The notes under the pieces were generated by a model. That model worked only from the letters and a program-made list of their open reading frames with translations. It made no database searches and was not told the DNA's origin. Both the position numbers and the translations under genes were made by a program. A stretch of DNA of 64,000 bases from the NCBI RefSeq assembly GCF_042670205.1, contig NZ_JBHUWD010000001.1, positions 186,001-250,000 on the forward strand, in the 5' to 3' direction. Of the stretch, positions 50,077 to 56,770 are shown piece by piece (within the stretch, counting starts at the first letter, position 1; each line of letters starts with the position of its first letter). This DNA is from Luteimicrobium sp042670205 (GTDB lineage Bacteria; Actinomycetota; Actinomycetes; Actinomycetales; Cellulomonadaceae).

Positions 50077-50997
50077 TCACGCGCCGTCGGCGCAGCGGAA
50101 CCCGATGTGCGTGGTCGCCGTGTCGTCGGCCTGCGGTGAGCGCGCCGCCGGGCGGAAGCGCAGGCAGTAGTCCGGCGAGCACAGGTAGGACCCGCCCTTG
50201 AGGACGCGGCGCGGGACGCTCGAGCCCGGTTCGGCGCTCGCGGCGGCCAGCAGGTTCGGACGAGTCCCGGCGTCGACCGGCTCCTCGCCGGGCAGGCGAT
50301 GACGCGGGGCGTAGAGGTCGCTCGTCCACTCCCACACGTTCCCGATCATGTCGAAGAGCCCGTAGCCGTTCGCCGGGTACGAGCCGACGGGAGCCGTCGT
50401 CGTCCCGTGCGGCCCGCGGACGTCGTAGGGGAACCGGCCGAGCCAGGTGTGCGCCTGTGGCACCCCGCCCGGGTAGGGGACGTCGCCCCACGCGAAGGGC
50501 GCCCGGTCGTCGCGGCCACCGCGCGCCGCGAGCTCGTTCTCCGCCTCCGTGGGGAGCCGCTTGCCCGCCCAGCGCGCGAAGGCCGCCGCGTCCGGGTACG
50601 CCACCTGGACCACGGGGTGGTCCGACCGCCCCTCGATCGACGACCCCGGTCCCTCGGGTTGCCGCCAGGAGGCGCCCGGCTGCCACCGCCACCACAGGCT
50701 CCAGTCGGTCAGGTCGACGGGGCCGTCGGTCGGGGTGAAGACGAGCGCGCCGGGCGCCCGGTCCTCCGGTGGCAGGTCGGGGTACTCGGCCGCCTCGAGG
50801 GGACGTTCGGCGACCGTGACGTAGCCCGTGTCCGTGACGAACCGGAGGAACTCCGCGTTCGTCACCTCGAACCGGTCGAGCCAGAAGCTCCCGACCGTCC
50901 GTTCGTGGACCGGCCCCTCGTCGGCGTAGAAGTCGGAGCTGCCCATCGTGAAGCTGCCCCCGGGGATCCTCACCATCCCGGGCCGGCCGCCGCTCAC
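50077..50997 (-). CDS. Formylglycine-generating enzyme (sulfatase-modifying factor)
   Basis: Copper/oxygen-dependent oxidase of 306 residues that converts the active-site Cys of sulfatases into formylglycine. GGSFTMGSSDFYADEGPVHERTV starts the FGE-sulfatase domain; RLPTEAENELAARGG and GNVWEWTSD are family blocks. The catalytic cysteine pair is Cys273 and Cys278 in GGSYLCSPDYCLRFRPAARS, five apart as in human SUMF1. The GTG start overlaps the sulfatase stop (GTGA), so the enzyme is made with its own substrate. Confidence 0.94.
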   Translation of the reverse strand: MSGGRPGMVRIPGGSFTMGSSDFYADEGPVHERTVGSFWLDRFEVTNAEFLRFVTDTGYVTVAERPLEAAEYPDLPPEDRAPGALVFTPTDGPVDLTDWSLWWRWQPGASWRQPEGPGSSIEGRSDHPVVQVAYPDAAAFARWAGKRLPTEAENELAARGGRDDRAPFAWGDVPYPGGVPQAHTWLGRFPYDVRGPHGTTTAPVGSYPANGYGLFDMIGNVWEWTSDLYAPRHRLPGEEPVDAGTRPNLLAAASAEPGSSVPRRVLKGGSYLCSPDYCLRFRPAARSPQADDTATTHIGFRCADGA

Positions 50998-53366
50998 GCG
51001 GGCGGGTCGGCGGGCGGGTCGGCGGGCGGGAGGTACTCGACGTGCACCGTGTCGATGCTGCCGTCGAGCGCGAACGGCATCCGGTCCGCGTACGCCCGCG
51101 AGACGGCGCCCCCGTACGCGCGCCCGACGTCGAGGCAGTCGTTCGCGGAGAACAGCAGCGGCGCGCTCACCGGCACGGTGCCCGACCCGACCTCTTCGCC
51201 GTCGACCCGGAGCACCACCGACAGCGGACCGCCGGGACGCGGCTCGACGTACGTCGTCGTGATCTCGACGGTGTGGTCGCCCGCCCGCAGCGGCGCCGCC
51301 GAGCGCACGATGGTGCGCTGCACGAGGAACAGGTTGTACTCGTAGGTCAGGACGCCGTCGAGCAGGAAGCACGTGAGGCCGCCGCCCGCGCCGCCCAGCT
51401 TGTACAGGACGCCGTTCGCGGCGTCCGGCAGCGTCACCGTCAGGGTCACGGAGTTGGGCCGGTTGCCGAGCGCCGGGGCGCAGAACTCGGGCACGCGCAC
51501 CGTGTCGCCCGAGAAGTCCCAGGCCGTGTAGGGCGGGGAGATCCGGTCCTCGGGGTGCATGACAGGGACCCAGAGGCCCCCGCCGATGGGCAGCGCGTCG
51601 TTGCGCGCGGCCTCGATCGCGAACAGCTCCTTGAGCTGCGCCAGCTTCTCGGGATGCTCCGCGGCGACGTCCCGTGCCTGGCTCCAGTCCTCGTCGAGGT
51701 GGTAGAGCTCCCACGGGTCGTCGTCGGGCGTCCACGTGCGGATGCCGGGCGGCGTCCCCGGGACCCACGGCATGCGCGGGCCGAGCGCGGACGCCATCCA
51801 TCCGTCGGAGTAGATGGAGCGGCTGCCCATGATCTCGAAGTACTGGCTCCGGCGCAGGCCCTCGGCGTCGGGATCGTCGATCGAGTACGCGAAGCTCACG
51901 CCGTCCATCGGGTCCTGAGGGATCCCGTTGACCGTCTCGGGAGCGGAGATCCCGAGGATCTCGTAGATCGTCGGCACGAGGTCGACGACGTGGTGGAACT
52001 GGGTGCGCGGGCTGGAGTCCGCGGCGATCCGGGCGGGCCAGCTCACGAACATCGGGTTCCTGGTCCCGCCCAGGTGCGACGCGAGGAGCTTCATGCCCTG
52101 GTACGGCGACGACCCGGCCCAGGCCCACGCGGCGTGGTACTGGTTGTCCGTCGCGGGGCTGCCGAGCACGTCGAGGCCCCCGAGCTCCTCGAGCGCCGCG
52201 ATGTGCTGCTCGACCGTCGTCGGGATGCCGTTCTGGGCGAGCAGCTCGCTGATCGTGCCGTTCTGGCCCTCGCCCGACGACCCGTTGTCGCCCCAGATGT
52301 AGACGACGATCGTGTTGTCGCCGTAGCCGAGGCGGTCCACCTCGTCGAGCAGGCGGCCGGCCTGGACGTCGGCGTGCTCGCCGAACCCCGCGGCCACCTC
52401 CATGAGCCGGGCCTGGAACGCCTTCTGGTCGTCGGGGATCTCGTCCCAGCCGGCGAGGTCGTCGGGCCGGGGCGTGAGCTCGGCGTCCTGCGGGACCCAG
52501 CCCGCCGCCTTGGCGCCCTCGAGCGCCCGCTCCCGGTACACGTCCCAACCCTCGTCGAACTTCCCGGCGTAGCGGTCGGCCCACTCCTTCATGATGTGGT
52601 GCGGGCCGTGCAGCGCCCCTGTCGCCCAGTACACGAAGAAGGGCCGGTCGGGCGCGTTCGCCTTGTGCTCGCGCAGCCAGTGCATCGCGTCGTCCGCGAT
52701 GTCCTCGCTGAGGTGGTACCCCTCCTCGGGTGTCTTGGGCGGCAGGACCGGCGTCGTGTTCCGGACCAGGTGCGGCTCGTACTGCGACGCCTCGCCGGCG
52801 AGGAACCCGTAGAAGTACTCGAACCCGTAGCCCGTCGGCCACCGGTCGAACGGCCCCGCGGACGTCGTCTCCTCCGCCGGGGTGTTGTGCCACTTGCCCC
52901 ACGCGCCCGTCGCGTACCCGTACTGCTTGAGCACCTCGGCGATCGTCGCGCTGCTCTTGGGGATGTGGCCCGAGTAGCCGTCCCAGTCGTTGGCGAGCTC
53001 GGCGATCTGCCCGTACCCGACGCGGTGGTGGTTGCGTCCCGTCAGGAGCGAGGCCCGGGTCGGCGAGCACATCGCCGTCGTGTGGAACCGGTTGTAGCCG
53101 ACGCCGCTCGCCCGCACCTTGTCGAGCGTCGGGGTCCGCACCGCCCCGCCGAGCGTCGTCGGCAGCGCGGGCCCGGCGTCGTCGATGAGGATCACGACGA
53201 CGTTCGGCGCGTCCGCGGGCAGACGCCGCTCGGGCGGCCGCGGGGAGTAGGTGGACTCGCCGATGGTGCGGCCCGCGACGCTACCCGACCGGGGCGGCGG
53301 GAAGGGCAGCGACCGTTCCACGGGCAGCGGTGTCCCGACGATCGTCCGGTGCAGCTCGTCACTCAT
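50994..53366 (-). CDS. Type I arylsulfatase
   Basis: Sulfatase of 790 residues. The signature CxPxR is Cys100 in AMCSPTRASLLTGRN, the cysteine to be turned into formylglycine; ILIDDAG (60-64) supplies the first metal Asp pair, and WGDNGSSGEGQNG gives the later metal ligands. The C-terminal 180 residues form a beta-rich domain as in AtsA-like long sulfatases. No signal peptide, so it is probably cytoplasmic. Start ATG 53366 with GGGGG upstream. Its substrate is unknown; aryl sulfates or sulfate scavenging are likely. Confidence 0.94.
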   Translation of the reverse strand: MSDELHRTIVGTPLPVERSLPFPPPRSGSVAGRTIGESTYSPRPPERRLPADAPNVVVILIDDAGPALPTTLGGAVRTPTLDKVRASGVGYNRFHTTAMCSPTRASLLTGRNHHRVGYGQIAELANDWDGYSGHIPKSSATIAEVLKQYGYATGAWGKWHNTPAEETTSAGPFDRWPTGYGFEYFYGFLAGEASQYEPHLVRNTTPVLPPKTPEEGYHLSEDIADDAMHWLREHKANAPDRPFFVYWATGALHGPHHIMKEWADRYAGKFDEGWDVYRERALEGAKAAGWVPQDAELTPRPDDLAGWDEIPDDQKAFQARLMEVAAGFGEHADVQAGRLLDEVDRLGYGDNTIVVYIWGDNGSSGEGQNGTISELLAQNGIPTTVEQHIAALEELGGLDVLGSPATDNQYHAAWAWAGSSPYQGMKLLASHLGGTRNPMFVSWPARIAADSSPRTQFHHVVDLVPTIYEILGISAPETVNGIPQDPMDGVSFAYSIDDPDAEGLRRSQYFEIMGSRSIYSDGWMASALGPRMPWVPGTPPGIRTWTPDDDPWELYHLDEDWSQARDVAAEHPEKLAQLKELFAIEAARNDALPIGGGLWVPVMHPEDRISPPYTAWDFSGDTVRVPEFCAPALGNRPNSVTLTVTLPDAANGVLYKLGGAGGGLTCFLLDGVLTYEYNLFLVQRTIVRSAAPLRAGDHTVEITTTYVEPRPGGPLSVVLRVDGEEVGSGTVPVSAPLLFSANDCLDVGRAYGGAVSRAYADRMPFALDGSIDTVHVEYLPPADPPADPPA

Positions 53367-53674
53367 CGTGGCCCCCTCGGAGGGCAGACGCCGACGCCGG
53401 CGCTGCCGCGTGGTCTCCAGGTCAGGTCCCTGCGACCACCCACGGGTCCGCCCCAGGCACGCCATTCACGCTAGGGGTGCCCCGAGGGGCCCTCAACAGG
53501 GGGCGGGAATCTCACCCGATGGGCCTGGCCCTCGGACGCACACGCCCCCGGCCCCCTACCCTTGCCACGACGACGTCGCCAGGTCCCGCGGACAGAAGCC
53601 GTCGTCACGACCGCGGCGCTTCGCGGGGTCGACCGTCGCGTGGGTCCGACGGGCGTGGACGGAGGAGATGTGAC
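53367..53674. other. 308-base divergent region before the unknown gene trio
   Basis: Holds the leftward promoter of the sulfatase and presumably the rightward one of the small gene at 53675. I see only GGGGTGCCCC/GGGGCCC-type imperfect palindromes around 53475-53500 and no clear -35/-10 pair. No gene or RNA that I can support. Confidence 0.35.
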
Positions 53675-53956
53675 GTGGAGGGTTTCGACCAGCTTCCTGG
53701 ACCGGTCCGCCGACGCCTCGGCGAGCTCGTCCAGGAGTCGCGAGCGTCCGCGGCGCGCGCGTATGCCTTGGAACTGCCCCGCGATGCCGCCGAGCTCGAC
53801 GACCTCGGGAGCCCCGCGCTCTGGAGCGTCGCCGAGCGAGCGCGCCTGATGAGCCGAGAGGCCGTCCGGATGGGAGACCTGACCGAAGCGCAGGAGTATG
53901 AGGAGGCGGCTGGTTTCGTCGAGGACGATCTGGCCAACCGACGGATGACGGGGTGA
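53675..53956 (+). CDS. Hypothetical helical protein, 93 residues
   Basis: Unrecognised. Starts GTG with GGAGGAG eight bases upstream. Mostly helical: FDQLPGPVRRRLGELVQESRASAARAYALELPRDAAELDD, then SVAERARLMSREAVRMGDLTEAQEYEEAAGFVEDD. Acidic, soluble, no motifs. Its stop overlaps a short frame (GTGA) that in turn overlaps the next gene, suggesting a three-frame operon. Confidence 0.6.
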   Translation: MEGFDQLPGPVRRRLGELVQESRASAARAYALELPRDAAELDDLGSPALWSVAERARLMSREAVRMGDLTEAQEYEEAAGFVEDDLANRRMTG

Positions 53957-54015
53957 CAGTGGGCGCGATGACCGACGAGCCCCTGCGTCCCGCCGAACTG
54001 ATCCTCCGAGGATGA
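53953..54015 (+). CDS. Possible 20-residue coupling peptide
   Basis: GTG at 53953 overlaps the stop of the upstream gene, and the TGA at 54013-54015 overlaps the ATG of the next. Reads VTVGAMTDEPLRPAELILRG. Could be a translational bridge or the N-terminal stump of a frameshifted gene. No ribosome site of its own. Confidence 0.25.
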   Translation: MTVGAMTDEPLRPAELILRG

Positions 54016-54434
54016 CGGCCAACCTGAGCGACCTCCGGGCGGAAATGCTGCCTCGGCTCGCGGTTGGGGTCGATCGTGGGCTCTCCGCCGACGGGCGGGT
54101 GTGGAAGTTCGAGGACCCGCTCAACGGGATCGAGATCGAGCTCGAGAGCACGCCGAGCGACCCCGACCTGTGGGTCGTCACGACCTGGCCGGTGGGGATG
54201 ACCTTCGAGATCGCGTCGTGGGACCCCTGGGTGCGGACCTGGCTGCTCTCGGCCGGCCGTGAGCCCCTGCACGTCACCGTGCTGCGCGTCGGGCGGTGGG
54301 TCGTGACGTGGGACCTCGCCGCACCGATCCGTCGTCCGGCACGGTGGCACCGGGTCCTCGCGCGTCTTCCCGGGGTGCGCGTCGACGACCTGACGGTGCG
54401 GGAGATCGCTGCGCGGGGCCTCACGATGACGTGA
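54012..54434 (+). CDS. Hypothetical protein, 140 residues
   Basis: Unrecognised soluble protein with alternating strand and helix: RAEMLPRLAVGVDRGLSADG, WKFEDPLNGIEIELESTPSDPDLWVVTTWPVG, and RWVVTWDLAAPIRRPARWHRVLARLPG. Tryptophan-rich (nine or so). No signal peptide or membrane segment. Third of a small group of unknown genes between sulfatase and fadD-like gene; converges on the latter. Confidence 0.6.
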   Translation: MTANLSDLRAEMLPRLAVGVDRGLSADGRVWKFEDPLNGIEIELESTPSDPDLWVVTTWPVGMTFEIASWDPWVRTWLLSAGREPLHVTVLRVGRWVVTWDLAAPIRRPARWHRVLARLPGVRVDDLTVREIAARGLTMT

Positions 54435-54457
54435 GACCCCGCCGTAGCGCGGACCGG

Positions 54458-56317
54458 TCAGGAGTAGAGCGACTCGATCAGGTCGGCGTTCTTCTCGATC
54501 ACGGGCTTGCGGCGCAGCTTGAGCGACGGCGTGAGCTCGTTGGATTCGACGGTGATCTCGCGGGGGAGGATCGCGAACTTCTTGATCTGCTCCCACCGTG
54601 CGAACCCGGCGTTCGTCCGGTCAACGGCGGCCTGGACCTCGGCGCGGACCTCGGGAGTCGCGATGAGCTCCTCGTACGTGCCGCTGAGCCCCTTGGTCTT
54701 CGCCCACCCGACGAGCTCCTCGGAGTCGACGCTGACGAGCGCCACGCAGAACGACCGTCCGGCCCCGACGACGACCGCCTGGCCGATCAGTCCGCTGTTC
54801 GACGACAGCGACACCTCGACGAGCCCTGGCGCGACGTACTTGCCGTTCGACGTCTTGAAGAGGTCCTTCTTGCGGTCGACGATCTTGAGGTACCGGTCCT
54901 CGACGATCTCGCCGATGTCTCCGGTGTGGAACCAGCCGTCCTCGATGGCCTCGGCGGTCGCCTCCGGGTTGTTGAAGTACCCGGGCGTGACGGCGGGGCC
55001 GCGGGCGAGGATCTCGCCGTCGGACGCGAGCTTGATCTCGTGGCCGGGCAGGACGGGGCCGACGGTCCCGAACCGCGACTCGCCGGGGAGGTTCACGGTG
55101 ATCGCGGCGGACGTCTCGGTGAGGCCGTAGCCCTCGAGGATCGGCAGGCCGGCGGCCTCGAAGAACTCGAGGATCTCGCGCGACAGGGGCGCGGAGCCGG
55201 AGATGAAGTACTGCAGCTGGCCGCCGAAGCGCTTGCGGACCTTGGAGAACACGAGCGCGCTGCCGAGCGCGGCCTGCGTGCGGACCCACCAGGACGCCGT
55301 CTCGCCGGCCTGCTGGGCGCGGACCTTCTGCTCGCCCGTGCGCACGGCCCAGCGGAACAGGGCGAGCGTGATCCCGCCCTTGGCCTCGACCTGCGCGGTG
55401 ATGCCGGCGTGGACCTTCTCGAAGATGCGGGGGGCAGCGGCCATGAACACGGGACGCGCGGTCGCGAGGTTCCCGACGAGGTTCGGGATCGACCCGTCGA
55501 CGGCCGTCGGGTAGCCGATGAGGAGCTGCGCGACGACGAAGGTCTTCGCGAACACGTGCGCGAGCGGGAGCCACAGCATCTGCGTGTGCTGGTCCGAGAG
55601 GATCCCCAGGGCGTCGATGCCCGCGGCCTCGCCCGTCCAGTTGTGGTGCGTGAGGCGCACGCCCTTCGGGAGGCCCGTGGTGCCGGACGTGTAGATGAGC
55701 GTGGCGAGGTCGTCGGGGCCGAGCTCGGCGTGGGCGTCGTCGGCGGCCGTGGGGTGGGCGGCGTCGTACGCGCGACCGGAGTCCGTGAGGTCGTCGAGCG
55801 AGCGCTCGCCGTCGCCCAACGTGGCACCGGTCGCGTCCACGACGACGACGAGCTCGAGCGCGGGCGCCTTCGCGCGCACCGCGCGCACCTGCTCGAGGAG
55901 CTCCGCGTTGTCGACGACGACGATCCGCGAGCCCGAGTCCGAGAGGATCCACTCGAGCACGTCGGGCGTGGCGATGGGGTAGATCGAGGTGGTCGCCGCG
56001 CCAGCCTGCTGGATCGCCTGGTCGACGACGATCCAGTCGTAGCTCGTGGCCGCCATGAGCGCGATCCGGTCGCCACGGGCGATGCCGTGCTCGACGAACG
56101 CCGCGGCCAGCGGGCGGACCCGGCTGTCGACGTCGCGCCACGTGTGGTCGACCCAGCCTCCCTTGCCGTCGGGCGAGCGGTAGGCGAGCTCGTCGCCGTG
56201 CTCGCGGACCCGCGCGTCGTAGAGCGCTGTGACCGAGCGCGCGATCCGCAGGGAGGAGTCGCTCAGGTCGAGGTGGGTGGCGGGTCGGTCCGCGGGAGTG
56301 GTGGCCGGTGCAGTCAT
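54458..56317 (-). CDS. Long-chain fatty acid-CoA ligase (FadD15-like)
   Basis: AMP-forming acyl-CoA synthetase of 619 residues. The P-loop is YTSGTTGLPKGVRLTHHNW; then GYGLTETSAAITVNLPGE, GWFHTGDIGEI and KIVDRKKDLFKTSNGKYVAPG; the catalytic lysine is in LTPSLKLRRKPV. It resembles mycobacterial FadD15 and FACL types of the actinobacteria, activating long-chain fatty acids for degradation or lipid synthesis. ATG at 56317. Upstream is a perfect GGTACC-type palindrome, a candidate repressor site. Confidence 0.95.
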   Translation of the reverse strand: MTAPATTPADRPATHLDLSDSSLRIARSVTALYDARVREHGDELAYRSPDGKGGWVDHTWRDVDSRVRPLAAAFVEHGIARGDRIALMAATSYDWIVVDQAIQQAGAATTSIYPIATPDVLEWILSDSGSRIVVVDNAELLEQVRAVRAKAPALELVVVVDATGATLGDGERSLDDLTDSGRAYDAAHPTAADDAHAELGPDDLATLIYTSGTTGLPKGVRLTHHNWTGEAAGIDALGILSDQHTQMLWLPLAHVFAKTFVVAQLLIGYPTAVDGSIPNLVGNLATARPVFMAAAPRIFEKVHAGITAQVEAKGGITLALFRWAVRTGEQKVRAQQAGETASWWVRTQAALGSALVFSKVRKRFGGQLQYFISGSAPLSREILEFFEAAGLPILEGYGLTETSAAITVNLPGESRFGTVGPVLPGHEIKLASDGEILARGPAVTPGYFNNPEATAEAIEDGWFHTGDIGEIVEDRYLKIVDRKKDLFKTSNGKYVAPGLVEVSLSSNSGLIGQAVVVGAGRSFCVALVSVDSEELVGWAKTKGLSGTYEELIATPEVRAEVQAAVDRTNAGFARWEQIKKFAILPREITVESNELTPSLKLRRKPVIEKNADLIESLYS

Positions 56318-56377
56318 GCGTTGTACCTCGTCGTCCGCTGCATGGGAAGGCCCGCTCCGACGCGGGCTCGTGATACA

Positions 56378-56394
56378 TGGTACCCCGGGTACCA
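56378..56394. promoter_or_regulatory. Perfect palindrome upstream of the acyl-CoA ligase
   Basis: TGGTACCCCGGGTACCA, eight-base perfect arms around one base, 61 bases before the ligase start. It may be a TetR-type operator of fatty-acid control; no regulator gene adjoins it. Confidence 0.5.
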
Positions 56395-56413
56395 ACTTCC
56401 TCCGTCCGCCCCT

Positions 56414-56462
56414 ACCTCAGGCCACGGACGGCCACCTCAGACCCGCGTCTGAGGTACCTCAG
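56414..56462. repeat. Cluster of ACCTCAG motifs with a 14-bp palindrome
   Basis: ACCTCAG at 56414, 56434 and 56456 and the inverted copy CTGAGGT at 56449. The last two form CTGAGGTACCTCAG (56449-56462), a perfect 14-bp palindrome; ACCTCAGAC/GTCTGAGGT (56434-56455) is another 9-bp hairpin. The 20-22 base spacing resembles two helical turns, as for a cooperative repressor. Confidence 0.6.
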
Positions 56463-56584
56463 GCCGCAGGACTGGGCGACCGCCCGATCCGGGCCACCCC
56501 GCCTTACCCGGAACGTAGGGGACGTCGCACGGACCAGGGCGCGGCACCCGCCGCCACCGACCTGCGCACACCGAAGGGGACATC

Positions 56585-56737
56585 ATGTTGGAACAGCTCG
56601 GACCCGCCGTGGACGCCCAGGTCGAGTACCTGCGGGAGCAGGCTCGCGCGTCCTACCACCAGCCGACCAGTCAGCAGGCCTCGGGGTGGCACTGGCTCGG
56701 CCGTCGGCTGCACCGTCAGCCGCGCCGCGTCGCGTGA
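56585..56737 (+). CDS. Small 50-residue protein, unknown
   Basis: ATG at 56585 with AAGGGGA upstream. Helical N-terminus (MLEQLGPAVDAQVEYLREQA), then QPTSQQASGWHWLGRRLHR and a basic end QPRRVA. Basic/aromatic tail could bind nucleic acid or membrane. No family recognised. Thirty-three bases upstream of the large LuxR gene and downstream of the ACCTCAG cluster; may be cotranscribed with it. Confidence 0.5.
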   Translation: MLEQLGPAVDAQVEYLREQARASYHQPTSQQASGWHWLGRRLHRQPRRVA

Positions 56738-56770
56738 CCTCGTGACGGGTGTCGCGGAAAGGCAGCGCCC

